Notes: generated from the sequence alone by a model not told the origin. A DNA stretch of 64,000 nt from Nocardia niwae NBRC 108934 = DSM 45340 (GCF_001613465.1 NZ_BDCK01000002.1:62001-126000); one strand, 5' to 3'. Numbered from the stretch's first letter, positions 8,486-20,043 are shown. Made by a program: numbers and translations.

Positions 8486-9176
8486 GTACCGGTTTCACGT
8501 GCGCGTTCGGATCGGCGAGCAGGTACTGCGCGGCCGCGTAGGTCGCCAGGATCACGCCTTCGGTCACCCGGCGGGCCCGCTGACCGCGCGCGAACAACCG
8601 CCGCAGCACGATCAGTCCGTCCGAGACGGTGAACAGCAGCGCCCCGAGGCCGAGGCGGCTGCGCGGATCGGCGCCCGGAATAGTCAGGCCCGCAACATTT
8701 TTCGCGGCAGGTGCCAGTGCCGGATCGGACGCCAGCACGGCCGCGGCGCCCAAGGTGACGCCGTAGGCCGTCAGCGGTGCGGCCACCGTCGGCGCCTTGC
8801 TGCGCAGCATTCCCGCGGCGCCCAGCCACGCGGCCAACCGCGGTACCGCCACCCCCGCGGTGGGTCTGCCGCCCATCCGCCACCACAGGGTGGCGTATCC
8901 GATCTGCATCACCGCGAACGACGACGCGCCCGCGATGAGCCTGCGGTCGTCGTCCGGATCGATGAGCAGGATGTCGCCGACGGTGGCCGCGCCGAGCGAC
9001 CCGATCAGGACCGTGCGCTCGGTGGACGGCAGCTGCCCGCCGTGGGTCGCCACGTCGGCCGCCAGCAGCGGCATCAGCAGGGGCTTCGCGAGCCACTGCG
9101 CCTTCTCCCGCCCGGTGACGGCGCCGTAGACGGTGACCGCCGCCGCGGCGAGGAACCCGGCTCGGAACGGGCGCAT
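8469..9176 (-). CDS. Lysoplasmalogenase-like YhhN family membrane protein
   Basis: A 235-aa integral membrane protein with about eight hydrophobic segments. Features of the YhhN/TMEM86 family are WLAKPLLMPLL near the N-terminus, GDILLIDPDD after the second or third helix (conserved GD in a loop), and FTVSDGLIVLRRL near the C-terminus (conserved SD). Family members hydrolyse the vinyl-ether bond of lysoplasmalogens, but activity in actinobacteria is largely untested. The start ATG at 9176 lies 2 bp after the KAS III stop, so the pair is almost certainly co-transcribed. This links it to lipid synthesis. Its end overlaps the convergent DUF3592-like gene. Confidence 0.82.
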   Translation of the reverse strand: MRPFRAGFLAAAAVTVYGAVTGREKAQWLAKPLLMPLLAADVATHGGQLPSTERTVLIGSLGAATVGDILLIDPDDDRRLIAGASSFAVMQIGYATLWWRMGGRPTAGVAVPRLAAWLGAAGMLRSKAPTVAAPLTAYGVTLGAAAVLASDPALAPAAKNVAGLTIPGADPRSRLGLGALLFTVSDGLIVLRRLFARGQRARRVTEGVILATYAAAQYLLADPNAHVKPVLTAPE

Positions 9177-9178
9177 CG

Positions 9179-10237
9179 CTAGAAACTCGGTTCGGCCGGG
9201 GCGGGGGGCAGCGTGACGACCTGGCCCGCGTAGCTCAGGCCCGCGCCGAAGCCGAGCAGCAAGGCCGTCTGCCCGCCCTTCGCCTTGCCGGTGACCAGCA
9301 TCTCCTCGATCGCCAGCGGAATGGACGCGGCCGAGGTGTTGCCGGTGTTCTCGATGTCGTTGGCCATCGGGATCTCGTCGGCCAGTCCGAGGTTCTTCTT
9401 CATCAGCTCGTTGATCCGGGCGTTGGCCTGGTGCGGGACGAAGACCTCGATGTCCTCCTTGGCCACCCCGGATATCTCGAGCGCGGTGGACAGCGCGCGC
9501 GGCAGGGTGACCGCGGCCCAGCGGAAGACCCGGGGGCCTTCCATGCGCAGCGACATCCGGCCGACCGGATCGACGGCCGGGTCCAGCCCCTGCATGGACT
9601 GGGCGCGGTGCATGTACTCCAGGAAGTCGATGTCCTGCATGATCGCGGCGGCGTTCTCGCCGTCGCTGCCCCACACGGTCGGCGAGATGCCGTTGTCGTC
9701 GCTCGGGCCGACCACCACCGCGCCCGCGCCGTCACCGAAGATCATCGCGGTCCCGCGGTCGGTGGGGTCGAGCCCGACGGTCATCGTCTCGGCGCCGATG
9801 AGCAGCACGTACTCGGCGGAGCCGGACCGGATCATGTCCGCGGCCACACCGAGGCCGTATCCGAAGCCGCCGCAGCCGGAGGTCAGGTCGAAGGCGGCGA
9901 CGCCGTTCATGCCGATGTCGTAGGCCACCTGCGGCGCGCCGTGCGGGGTGAGGGTCAGCCAGCTGGAGGTGGCCAGGATCACGGCGCCGATCTTCGACCG
10001 GTCGACTCCGCTGTTGACGATCGCGCGCTCGCCCGCCGCCGCCGCGATCGACCGGAGCGTCTCGTCACCGCTGATCCAGCGCCGGTTGCGGACGCCGGTG
10101 CGCTCGTAGATCCACTCGTCGGTGGAATCCAGGACCTCGCAGACCTCGGCGTTGCTGACCAGGCGCTTGGGTCGGTAAGCGCCGATTCCGAGCATCGCAA
10201 CGTTTTCGCGACTTCTGTTGACTGCAATGCTCACCAC
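9179..10237 (-). CDS. 3-oxoacyl-ACP synthase III (FabH-like)
   Basis: A 352-aa thiolase-fold condensing enzyme. The Cys-His-Asn triad of KAS III is visible: Cys in TSGCGGFGYGL (about residue 119), His in VPHQANARINE (about 267) and Asn in ENTGNTSAASIPLA (about 297). The conserved STDEWIYERTGVRNR motif near residue 38 also fits. It would condense an acyl-CoA starter with malonyl-ACP. The start GTG 10237 is followed by a second GTG; the conserved core begins at MLGIGAYRP about 14 residues in. It sits between pyrE (50 bp upstream) and the YhhN-like gene (2 bp downstream). This is probably not the housekeeping mycolate-pathway fabH, since that gene lies elsewhere in mycobacteria; its role may be in a specialised lipid or an unusual starter unit. 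Confidence 0.9.
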   Translation of the reverse strand: MVSIAVNRSRENVAMLGIGAYRPKRLVSNAEVCEVLDSTDEWIYERTGVRNRRWISGDETLRSIAAAAGERAIVNSGVDRSKIGAVILATSSWLTLTPHGAPQVAYDIGMNGVAAFDLTSGCGGFGYGLGVAADMIRSGSAEYVLLIGAETMTVGLDPTDRGTAMIFGDGAGAVVVGPSDDNGISPTVWGSDGENAAAIMQDIDFLEYMHRAQSMQGLDPAVDPVGRMSLRMEGPRVFRWAAVTLPRALSTALEISGVAKEDIEVFVPHQANARINELMKKNLGLADEIPMANDIENTGNTSAASIPLAIEEMLVTGKAKGGQTALLLGFGAGLSYAGQVVTLPPAPAEPSF

Positions 10238-10287
10238 TGGTGACTCACACGACCCTTCACCTTCGAAGACTTAGACCATGCTCCAGG

Positions 10288-10836
10288 CTATCCCAGGGCG
10301 AGATCCTTCAAGCCCAGGATCGACCGGTACTCCAGCCCTTCCGCGGCGATCACCTGGTCAGCGCCGGTTTCCCGGTCGACGACGGTGGCCACGCCGACCA
10401 CGGTGGCACCCGCAGCGCGCAGCGCTCGCACCGCGGTCAACGGTGAATTGCCGGTCGTGGTCGTGTCCTCGACCACCAGCACCCGCTTGCCCACGATGTC
10501 CGGGCCCTCGATCTGGCGCTGCATGCCGTGCGACTTCGCCGCCTTGCGCACCACGAACGCATCGATCGGGCGCCCGGGCGCGTGCATCACGGCCAGCGCG
10601 ACCGGGTCGGCGCCCATGGTGAGACCACCGACGGCGTCGAAATCCCAATCCGCGACGAGCTCGCGCAGCAGCTTGCCGATCAGCGGGCCCGCGCCGTGGT
10701 GCAGCGTCGCGCGGCGCAGGTCGACGTAGTAGTCGGCCTCCTTGCCCGAGGACAGGGTCACCCGGCCGTGGACGACGGCGAGCTCGCGGACCAGCGCGGC
10801 CAACCGGTCCCTGTCGTTGGTAATCACGTCGATCAT
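10288..10836 (-). CDS. pyrE: Orotate phosphoribosyltransferase
   Basis: A 182-aa enzyme of de novo pyrimidine synthesis that converts orotate and PRPP to orotidine 5'-phosphate. The PRPP-binding motif VLVVEDTTTTGNSPLTAV spans about residues 117-134. The orotate-binding region near the N-terminus contains SSGKEADYYVDLRRATLH, and the FVVRKAAKSHG loop carries the catalytic lysines. The length is typical of the short actinobacterial form. The ATG at 10836 begins 1 bp after the stop of the upstream SDR gene, so the two are coupled. pyrE followed by a KAS III gene is an unusual operon partner. Confidence 0.96.
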   Translation of the reverse strand: MIDVITNDRDRLAALVRELAVVHGRVTLSSGKEADYYVDLRRATLHHGAGPLIGKLLRELVADWDFDAVGGLTMGADPVALAVMHAPGRPIDAFVVRKAAKSHGMQRQIEGPDIVGKRVLVVEDTTTTGNSPLTAVRALRAAGATVVGVATVVDRETGADQVIAAEGLEYRSILGLKDLALG

Positions 10837-10837
10837 G

Positions 10838-11647
10838 TCAAGTCCTTCCGCGTGCGTTGAACAGCCCGCGATTGAGCCGGGCTCCCAGGGTTCGCGGGAT
10901 CGCTCCGGCGAGGGTGGTGAGCGCTTTGTACTGCATTCCGGGCACGCTGAGCACCCGGCCCTTCTCCAGATCGCGCAGTGAGCCGGCGACTACCTGGTCG
11001 ACGCTCAGCCACAGCGCTTCGGGCAGCGAGGGCATCTCGATGCCGGCTCGCCGGTGGAATTCCGTGCGGACGAATCCCGGGCACAGGGCCTGGACCCGGA
11101 CTCCGGTTCCGGCCAATCCCCCTGCCAACCCTTCTGTGAAGGATACGACGTAGGCCTTGGACGCCGAATACGTCGACCCTCGTCCGGGGATAAGGCCCGC
11201 CACGCTGGCCACGTTGACGACGCAGCCGTTCGCCGCCGCGATCATCGGCGGCAGCGCGGCCCTGGTGAGCCGCACCACCGAGGTGACGTTGACGTCCACT
11301 TGCGCCTGCAACTGCTCGGGCGGCACCGTCCAGAACTCGCCCGAGTGCGCGAAACCTGCGTTGTTCACCAGGAATTCGACGCCGTCGGCCAGCCGCGCCG
11401 CGACCTGCTCGCGGTCCTCGGCGCGGGCCAGATCGGCGACGATGATCTGTGCGCGGGTACCGAAGCGGTGCTCCAGGTCGGTCGCGAGGGCCACGAGACG
11501 CTGCTCGTCCCGAGCGGCCAGCACCAAGTCGTAACCGAGCGCGGCCAGGCGGGTCGCGAAGCCGCGGCCGATGCCCGAGGTCGGGCCGGTGACCAGGGCC
11601 ACGGGGCGGGTGGCGCCGGGCAGCCTCGGATGCGGATGCTCGGTCAT
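10838..11647 (-). CDS. Short-chain dehydrogenase/reductase
   Basis: A 269-aa classical SDR. The cofactor motif [10 protein letters not shown] lies at about residues 20-29 (TGxxxGIG), with NNAG near residue 92, a catalytic Ser in VNVASVAGL and YxxxK in [10 protein letters not shown]. The basic residue after the second strand (LAARDEQRL) suggests NADPH preference. The C-terminal 60 residues after PGFVRTEF extend beyond the minimal SDR core, as in fatty acyl or ketosteroid reductases of actinobacteria. It overlaps no other gene but ends 1 bp before pyrE. The substrate is unknown; an acyl chain would fit the downstream KAS III gene. Confidence 0.9.
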   Translation of the reverse strand: MTEHPHPRLPGATRPVALVTGPTSGIGRGFATRLAALGYDLVLAARDEQRLVALATDLEHRFGTRAQIIVADLARAEDREQVAARLADGVEFLVNNAGFAHSGEFWTVPPEQLQAQVDVNVTSVVRLTRAALPPMIAAANGCVVNVASVAGLIPGRGSTYSASKAYVVSFTEGLAGGLAGTGVRVQALCPGFVRTEFHRRAGIEMPSLPEALWLSVDQVVAGSLRDLEKGRVLSVPGMQYKALTTLAGAIPRTLGARLNRGLFNARGRT

Positions 11648-11702
11648 GACGGCGCGATCGGTCGCAGTCGCGCGGTGCGGGCTGCGGTGGGCGCGCGGCC
11701 GA

Positions 11703-12656
11703 TCACTTCGGCACGGGTCCCTGGTAGGGGCGGAATCCGGGATGGAAGGGACCGCCGGGCGGGTCGGCCGGGCGCTGCCGCGGTTCGCGGTCGGCGCGGT
11801 CCTCGTCGTGCTCCTCGCGCGGCCGCGCCTCGGCGTCCTCGCGCCCGCGGGCGCGCGCGTTCGGCACCACGGCGAGCGAGGGGCGGCGCGCCGGTTCCGG
11901 GCCGGGTTCGTCGGCGTGGGGGTCCTCGACGGATCGCTCGTCGTCGGTCTCGGCGCGCGGCCGGTCGTCGGCGTCGTCTTCGATGTGCTCGCCCCGCTGA
12001 CGCTCGCGGGGCCGGGGACGGGACGGCTCGCTGTCGAAACGCGGCTCGCTCACCGGTGGCAGCACGTGCAGCAGGCCGGACAGGCGCAGCACGGCATCGA
12101 TCGCGCCTTCCCAGTCCTTCGGGGTGGTGCCGACCAGCAGCATGCCCAGCGTCCAGTTGCCCTCGCTCCAGAGCATCTGCACGGTGTCGGGGAGGTTCTC
12201 GATGAAGGCGACCATGCGCTGATCGACAGCGTGCCTGGCGATTTCGGGATTGGTCGCGAACACCACACGGTCGCCGATGGCGCCGAGCAGTTCCAGATCG
12301 TGGTCCTTGGGCGGGCTGGCCGTCTTCAACCGCATGTCCACGTCGATGTCCGAGCCGATCTGGCGGCGCACCGCGACCAGCGTCGCGGAATCCTCCAGGT
12401 CGAACAGCACGAACTTCTCGCCCTTACGGATGCCGGAGACCACGTCGACCGCGGAGAGATAGCCGAGCTTGGCCAGCGCGCCCCGGCGCCACGTCGACGC
12501 CAGCGCGGGTTCCACGGACACGTAGGTATAGCCCTGCGACTTCGCCCAGACCTGTCGCGCGTGACCGGTCCGCTGCCGCTGGAGCCGATCGAAATGCAGC
12601 AGCACGATCGCGCCCACGAGCGCGATCGCCGCCAACCCGAACCACATTGCCGTCAT
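11703..12656 (-). CDS. Membrane-anchored hypothetical protein with charged disordered tail (Rv0383c-like)
   Basis: A 317-aa protein with a single N-terminal transmembrane helix (about residues 4-20), then a soluble domain to about residue 200 and a highly charged, Arg/Asp/Glu/Pro-rich tail of about 115 residues. The soluble part includes [20 protein letters not shown] and ending [10 protein letters not shown] at the extreme C-terminus. The position beside pyrE and clpB matches M. tuberculosis Rv0383c as I recall it, a conserved protein of unknown function. No catalytic motif is recognised. The gene may head the SDR-pyrE-KAS III run, as the gap to the SDR is 55 bp. Confidence 0.75.
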   Translation of the reverse strand: MTAMWFGLAAIALVGAIVLLHFDRLQRQRTGHARQVWAKSQGYTYVSVEPALASTWRRGALAKLGYLSAVDVVSGIRKGEKFVLFDLEDSATLVAVRRQIGSDIDVDMRLKTASPPKDHDLELLGAIGDRVVFATNPEIARHAVDQRMVAFIENLPDTVQMLWSEGNWTLGMLLVGTTPKDWEGAIDAVLRLSGLLHVLPPVSEPRFDSEPSRPRPRERQRGEHIEDDADDRPRAETDDERSVEDPHADEPGPEPARRPSLAVVPNARARGREDAEARPREEHDEDRADREPRQRPADPPGGPFHPGFRPYQGPVPK

Positions 12657-12784
12657 CGACGCCTAGCCTAATGGTCCCGGCCGGACATGGTCCGTCATTA
12701 CCCCCGCGCCGGGCCGAGCGAAACAGGAGCGGTCATCGATCCCGCTCAACGGACGGATACGCGCTACCGGGCGGCGGGGGCGAC

Positions 12785-13597
12785 TCATCGTCCGCCGCCG
12801 GGCAGCGAGGTACCGATGATGACCTTGGCCTGGATCGATCCGTCCGGCGCCTTGTCGCCCTGGATCAGCACCAGCTCTCCGGGGGCCAGGTCCGACACTT
12901 CGGTGCCGGACAACGCGATCACCTGTGTGTTCGCGTCCGTGCGCACCGTGATGGTGTTGCCCATCACCGAACTCACCGTCAGGGTGCCTCCGTCGTTGGC
13001 GGTGATGGTGCCCATGGTCGCGCCGAGCCCGTCGACGTCGCCGAGGCCGGGCACGCCGGGCAGTCCGCTCGGCGGGGTCGGCTGCGCGCTCCTCGGCGCG
13101 GGCGCGGGTCGTGTCGTGACGCGCGTCGTCGAGGCCGCCGCGGTGTCGGACGAACCGGAATCGCTGCCGCCCAGCAACACACCCGCGACCACCCCGATCG
13201 CACCGATCAGCATGACGACGCCGAGGCCGAGGGCGATCCAGAGACCGGTGTTGCGCCGGGGCGGCTGCGGCGCGCCCGGCGGCGGTCCACCTCCGGGCGG
13301 CATCACGCCGCCGGGCGGCCCCGCCGTGCCCTGCCACCGGTCACCGCCGCTGTCCGGATACGCGGCCCACTGAGGGTCGTAGGCCGGGAATTCGCGGGTC
13401 GCGTTGGCTCCCGGCGGCGGCCCCCAGGACCCGTATTGCTCCGTCGGTGGGTACTCCGAGGGAGCGCCGGTGCCGTATGCCTCCAGGTACTCCGTGGTGT
13501 GCGCGGGGCCACCGTACCCGGACTTGCCCGGCGGACCCAGGTGCTCGGTCGGCGCATCCTCCGGCCGCTGTCCCCAGGGATCGTTCGGGTTGGTCAT
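12785..13597 (-). CDS. Proline-rich membrane protein with C-terminal DUF5666-like domain
   Basis: A 270-aa protein. Residues 1-125 are Pro/Gly/Tyr-rich and cytosolic. One transmembrane helix follows (LWIALGLGVVMLIGAIGVVA, about residues 128-147). A Ser/Thr/Pro linker leads to a small beta-rich extracellular domain from about residue 190, with GTITANDGGTLTVSSV, TITVRTDANTQVIAL and GELVLIQGDKAPDGSI, a DUF5666-like pattern. The start ATG 13597 gives MTNPNDPWG; an in-frame upstream extension to 13699 lacks such a conserved beginning. Function is unknown. It is on the same strand as clpB but 214 bp away and behind the clpB terminator hairpin. Confidence 0.72.
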   Translation of the reverse strand: MTNPNDPWGQRPEDAPTEHLGPPGKSGYGGPAHTTEYLEAYGTGAPSEYPPTEQYGSWGPPPGANATREFPAYDPQWAAYPDSGGDRWQGTAGPPGGVMPPGGGPPPGAPQPPRRNTGLWIALGLGVVMLIGAIGVVAGVLLGGSDSGSSDTAAASTTRVTTRPAPAPRSAQPTPPSGLPGVPGLGDVDGLGATMGTITANDGGTLTVSSVMGNTITVRTDANTQVIALSGTEVSDLAPGELVLIQGDKAPDGSIQAKVIIGTSLPGGGR

Positions 13598-13772
13598 GCC
13601 TTCCAGCGTAGGCTTTGTCCGCTCGCTCGCGCCCGCACCTCGTGGGCCGGTGTTCCTTCGCCTGTGTGCGAGTCCTTCCCGGCGACGCACGCGCGGCAAT
13701 CGATTCCAGATCCGGCACGCCGGCTCCCGATTGACGAAAAATGCCGAGCGTGAAGGGCATTGACGGGTGGTC

Positions 13773-13805
13773 GGCCTCGCTCCGGGCGCTGCCCGGAGCG
13801 AGGCC
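13773..13805 (-). terminator. clpB terminator hairpin
   Basis: A perfect 15-bp stem, GGCCTCGCTCCGGGC (13773-13787) pairing with 13791-13805 across a GCT loop, starts 6 bp after the clpB stop. There is no T-tract on the minus strand, as is common for actinobacterial terminators. Confidence 0.75.
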
Positions 13806-13811
13806 GCACGC

Positions 13812-16367
<2,556 letters not shown>

Positions 16368-16703
16368 GAGTCGCCTTCCTACTAGTCGATGCACACGGCG
16401 CAGAGCGCGATCGTCCGCTCGGAGCCCACGCTCCGTCGTGCCCGCTCCGCTTCGGCTCGGCGCCGTTCCTTACCGTCCAACGTCCGAAAGGTTGAGTCTG
16501 TTCCGCTCAAGTTTGGAATTTTTCACCGCGCCGGTCCGATACCGCCGGATCGTGTCGAACGCTACGCCGCGGCACCGGCGAATGCGACGCCCCGCGACAC
16601 CGCCGATGCGATGATTCCGCACGTCGGCGGGCTTCGGATGCCTACGATGACCTCGGCCGTCACTTGTTGCATCACTCTTCACCCCGAATCAAGGAGCGAA
16701 TGG
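16368..16703. other. Divergent intergenic region, clpB / quinone reductase
   Basis: A 336-bp gene-free gap. It holds the clpB ribosome-binding site, a HAIR operator at 16491-16511 and the AAGGAG ribosome-binding site of the plus-strand gene (16691-16696). No other coding potential is convincing. Confidence 0.7.
16491..16511 (-). promoter_or_regulatory. HAIR (HspR-associated inverted repeat) upstream of clpB
   Basis: GTTGAGT (16491-16497), a 7-bp spacer and GCTCAAG (16505-16511) match the HspR operator consensus CTTGAGT-N7-ACTCAAG at 12 of 14 positions. It lies 124-144 bp upstream of the clpB start. Repression by HspR bound to DnaK is established in Streptomyces and mycobacteria; its use here is inferred from the match and from the hspR gene in this window. 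Confidence 0.9.
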
Positions 16704-17639
16704 ATGCGCGCGATCGTGGTACGGAAGTTCGGAGCGACGCCGGAACTGGCCGAGATGCCGATGCCCGAGCCCGGCCCCGGAGCCGTGCGGGTCCAGCTGC
16801 AGGCGGCCGGAGTGAACCCCTTCGACGGGAAGGTGGCCGACGGCATCCTGGAGGGCAAACTGCCGCACGACTTTCCGATGATCCTCGGAGTCGACGGGGC
16901 GGGGACGGTCGCCACGATCGGCGCGGGCGTCAGCCGGTTCGCCGTCGGCGACCGGGTGGTCGGCAAGTTCCTCACCCCGCCGGTGGGCCACGGTAGCTTC
17001 GCCGAATACGCGGTGCTCCCGGAGGGCGGCACGCTCGTGCCGATCCCGCCGGGTGTGCCGACCGTCGCGGCCGCCGCCCTGCCTACCGCCGGGGTGACCG
17101 CGCAGGACCTCGTGGACGCCACACACATCCAGCCGGGCCAAACGGTGCTGATCGTGGGCGCGACCGGTGGCGTCGGCTCCTTCCTGGTGCAACTGGCCAA
17201 TATCGCGGGAGCGCATGTCATCGCCACGGCGCGGGGCGGCTCCGCCGATCAGATGACCCGGCTCGGCGCGGCCGAGACGGTGGACTACACCGCGGGCCCG
17301 GTGCGCGACCAAGTCGCAGCCGCGCATCCGGACGGTATCGACGTGCTGTTCGACCTGGTGAGCGCGCCCGAAGCGCTCGCGGAGCTGACCACACTGGTCC
17401 GCGACGGCGGCACGGTCTACTCCACCACCTTCGCCGCCGACGAGGACGCGCTGCGCGCGCGGTCGCTCCGGGGCGGCAACATCGAATCGAAGGGCAGCGC
17501 GCCGGAACTGGCCCGGCTGATCCAGCGTGTCGCGGCGGGCGACGTGGTCGTGCCCATCGATGCCACCGTCCCGCTGGCGGAGGGGCCCGCGGTCATCGGC
17601 GCGCCCGGCGCGCGCGGCAAGACCGTGCTCGCCATCTGA
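16704..17639 (+). CDS. Zinc-type/quinone reductase family NADPH-dependent oxidoreductase (MDR)
   Basis: A 311-aa medium-chain dehydrogenase/reductase of the quinone oxidoreductase branch. The N-terminal GroES-like domain includes AAGVNPFDGKVADG and GVDGAGTV. The Rossmann motif is LIVGATGGVGSF (AxGGVGS type, about residues 150-161), typical of NADPH-binding MDRs that lack zinc. No zinc-ligand cysteines are seen. The ATG at 16704 has AAGGAG eight bases upstream. It is divergent from clpB and followed by an LLM oxidoreductase after about 50 bp. The substrate is unknown; quinones or enones are typical. Confidence 0.88.
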   Translation: MRAIVVRKFGATPELAEMPMPEPGPGAVRVQLQAAGVNPFDGKVADGILEGKLPHDFPMILGVDGAGTVATIGAGVSRFAVGDRVVGKFLTPPVGHGSFAEYAVLPEGGTLVPIPPGVPTVAAAALPTAGVTAQDLVDATHIQPGQTVLIVGATGGVGSFLVQLANIAGAHVIATARGGSADQMTRLGAAETVDYTAGPVRDQVAAAHPDGIDVLFDLVSAPEALAELTTLVRDGGTVYSTTFAADEDALRARSLRGGNIESKGSAPELARLIQRVAAGDVVVPIDATVPLAEGPAVIGAPGARGKTVLAI

Positions 17640-17692
17640 GCCGTACCGGCCCGTGGCACGGGCCCCGCGCGAGACCACCCCGGAGGTGTGCG

Positions 17693-18577
17693 CTGAGCAC
17701 TCGACCGCCCCAATTCGGCTTGTTCCTGATCCCCGAGGCCGACGACTTCCGCAGGCTCGCCGAGCTGAGCGTCTACGCGGACGTGTCCGGACTCGACCTG
17801 ATCGGGATCCAGGACCACCCCTACCAGCGCCGCTTCCTCGACACCTGGACGCTGATCACCGCGCTCGCCGCGCGAACCGAGCGGATCACCTTCTTCCCCG
17901 ACGTGGCGAACCTGCCGCTGCGCCATCCCGCGCTCCTCGCGAAGGCGGTGGCCTCGCTCGACATCATCAGCGACGGCCGGATCCAGCTCGGCCTCGGCGC
18001 GGGAGCGTTCTGGGACGCGGTCGCCGGGATGGGCGGACCGCGCCGAACCGGCGGCGAGGCGGTACGCGCCCTGAGCGAGGCGATCGCGGTCATCCGCGCG
18101 CTGTGGAGCGACGCGCGGTCGGTCCGCGTGCCGGGCGTCTTCTACTCCCTGGCGGGCGCGCATCCCGGTCCCCGTCCGGAGCACGAGCCCGGCATCTGGC
18201 TCGGCGCGCGAGGGCCGCGCATGCTCGAGCTCACCGGGCGCGTCGCCGACGGCTGGGTGCCGTCGGCCGCGTGGGCGCCGCCGGAGTTCCTCGCCGAAGC
18301 GGGCAAGCGGATCGACGACGCCGCCGCGGCGGCGGACCGGGACCCGCTGACGGTGCGGCGGGTGTTGAACGTGTCGGGAACCATCACCTCGGGTGGGGCC
18401 GACCGCGGTTTCCTCGAGGGCCCGGCCGAGCGCTGGGTCGACGATCTGCTCGCCCTGCACCGTGACCAGCGGATCGACGGATTCGTCTTCTGGCCGACGG
18501 AGGGGGAACCGGTCGAGCAGATCCGTCGTTATACCGAGCAGGTCGTGCCCGAGGTCCGCACCGGCGCCGGGACCTGA
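17693..18577 (+). CDS. LLM-class flavin/F420-dependent oxidoreductase
   Basis: A luciferase-like TIM-barrel oxidoreductase, 294 aa from the start chosen here. Family features are FGLFLIPEADD at the N-terminus, DLIGIQDHPYQRRF, TFFPDVANLPLRHP (substrate/cofactor loop) and LDIISDGRIQLGLGAGAFWD, the hallmark of LLM proteins. F420 is the likely cofactor in an actinomycete but FMN cannot be excluded. The start needs attention: the only well-placed start after the GGAGG at 17682-17686 is a CTG at 17693 (giving STRPPQFGLF), while the first conventional start in frame is TTG 17720, inside the first conserved strand. It probably forms an operon with the upstream quinone reductase-like gene. Confidence 0.87.
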   Translation: MSTRPPQFGLFLIPEADDFRRLAELSVYADVSGLDLIGIQDHPYQRRFLDTWTLITALAARTERITFFPDVANLPLRHPALLAKAVASLDIISDGRIQLGLGAGAFWDAVAGMGGPRRTGGEAVRALSEAIAVIRALWSDARSVRVPGVFYSLAGAHPGPRPEHEPGIWLGARGPRMLELTGRVADGWVPSAAWAPPEFLAEAGKRIDDAAAAADRDPLTVRRVLNVSGTITSGGADRGFLEGPAERWVDDLLALHRDQRIDGFVFWPTEGEPVEQIRRYTEQVVPEVRTGAGT

Positions 18578-18885
18578 CCGGCCGGAATCGGCTTCTGCTC
18601 GTCCAGGACGGACAGCGCGGTTCCGGCACGGCTCGCCCTCGACGCCGGTTCGTGCCGGGGCAGCGGCATCCGTCGTTTGCCCAGCGATTACCGTTTGCGC
18701 GGGACGCACGGCACCGACGGGCGTGGCCGGACGTGATCCGTCTGCGGCCCGCGCTGGGCCGCAGCGAAGGCGAAGGTACGCCTATACCCACACGACCACG
18801 GCATTTTCGGGGATACTTGTCGGCGGGAGACCACCGGTAACGGGTAAGTCCCCGGGCAGAACTGAGGGAAAGGAAGCTCCACGTC
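18578..18885. other. Intergenic region upstream of the first flavohemoprotein gene
   Basis: A 308-bp gap containing a hairpin at 18742-18764 and the ribosome-binding site AAAGGAAG before GTG 18886. I recognise no gene or known operator in it. Confidence 0.5.
18742..18764 (+). terminator. Hairpin downstream of the LLM gene
   Basis: CTGCGGCCC (18742-18750) pairs perfectly with GGGCCGCAG (18756-18764) over a 5-nt loop. It lies 165 bp after the LLM stop. It could end that transcript or be a structured leader of the globin gene. Confidence 0.4.
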
Positions 18886-20043
18886 GTGGATGCGCGTTCG
18901 GCTGCGCTGGTCCGCGCCAATTTTCGTTCGGTGATCGAGTCGCCGAATGGACCCGAGCGGTTGGTCAGTGCGTTCTACGGACATTTGTTCGCCGAGAACC
19001 CACGGCTGCGCGAATTGTTCCCGCCCGCCATGGAGATGCAGGCGAAGCGGATCGCCACGGCCATCCAGTACGTGCTCGACCACCTGGAGGACTGGGACCG
19101 GGCGCAGAAATTTCTGGAGCAACTCGCCCGCGACCATCGCAAGTACGGCGTCGAAGCCGCGCACTACGACATGGCGGGCCGCGCGCTGCTGGCGGCGTTC
19201 CGGGTCTACAACGGCGCGAGCTGGAATCGGGGCCTGGAAGAGGGCTGGCGCGACATCACCATCCTGATCTCCGCGTCCATGGCCATCGGCGCCAACTCCG
19301 ACAAGTCGCAGCCGGTGTGGGAGGCCACCGTGGTCGGCCATCGCCGTGTGCTGGAGGACCTGGCCATCGTGCGGCTGCAGTCCGACGGGCCCGTGCCCTA
19401 TCAGGCCGGGCAGTACGTGCCGGTGACGATTCCGCAGCGGCCCAAGATGTGGCGTTATCTCTCCCCGGCGATCCCCTCCAACCCGTACGGCGAGATCGAG
19501 TTCCACGTGCGCAAGATCCGCGGCGGCTGGGTGAGCCCGGCGATCGTCAACGAGACCAGGGTGGGCGACCGATGGCGGATCGCGGGCCCGCTCGGCGGAC
19601 TGCACGTCGACCGGGACAGCGGCCGCGACGTGCTGATGATCGGCGCGGGCACCGGCATCGCCCCGCTGCGCGCCCAGCTGATCGAGATGGGCCAGCGCGG
19701 CATCAACCCGCGCGTGCACTTCTTCATCGGCGGCCGCTATCCCTGCGATCTGTACGACGTCGAGAACATGTGGCAGCTCTCGCAGAGCAACCCGTGGCTG
19801 ACCATCGTCCCGGTGTGCGAGCAGAAGACCAACCCGTGGTGGTACCCGCATCCGCCGCAGGACGCACCGTACGGCATGCACCGGCGCCTGATCGGTAATC
19901 TTGGCGCCGTGGTCGCGAGCTTCGGCGCGTGGGAGGACCGGCAGATCCAGATCGCCGGGTCGGCTCGGATGATCGCGGACACCCAGCGCGCGCTGCTCGC
20001 AGTCGGCACGCCGGAGCAGAACATCAGCTGCGACCCTGTGTAA
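18886..20043 (+). CDS. Flavohemoprotein: globin domain plus FAD/NAD(P)-binding reductase
   Basis: A 385-aa fusion of a globin (about residues 1-135) and an FNR-like reductase (about 145-385). Globin residues are in place: Tyr31 (B10) in FYGHLF, Gln52 (E7) in MEMQAKR and the proximal His84 (F8) in RDHRKYG. The reductase has WRYLSPA (R-x-Y-S FAD motif, about 187-193), GGWVSPAIV and the nucleotide motif MIGAGTGIAPLRAQL (about 250-264). It would oxidise NO to nitrate or use other electron donors; it resembles M. tuberculosis Rv0385, a type II flavohemoglobin with atypical pockets. The GTG start at 18886 has GGAAG upstream. A globin-less paralogue follows after 14 bp. Confidence 0.9.
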   Translation: MDARSAALVRANFRSVIESPNGPERLVSAFYGHLFAENPRLRELFPPAMEMQAKRIATAIQYVLDHLEDWDRAQKFLEQLARDHRKYGVEAAHYDMAGRALLAAFRVYNGASWNRGLEEGWRDITILISASMAIGANSDKSQPVWEATVVGHRRVLEDLAIVRLQSDGPVPYQAGQYVPVTIPQRPKMWRYLSPAIPSNPYGEIEFHVRKIRGGWVSPAIVNETRVGDRWRIAGPLGGLHVDRDSGRDVLMIGAGTGIAPLRAQLIEMGQRGINPRVHFFIGGRYPCDLYDVENMWQLSQSNPWLTIVPVCEQKTNPWWYPHPPQDAPYGMHRRLIGNLGAVVASFGAWEDRQIQIAGSARMIADTQRALLAVGTPEQNISCDPV

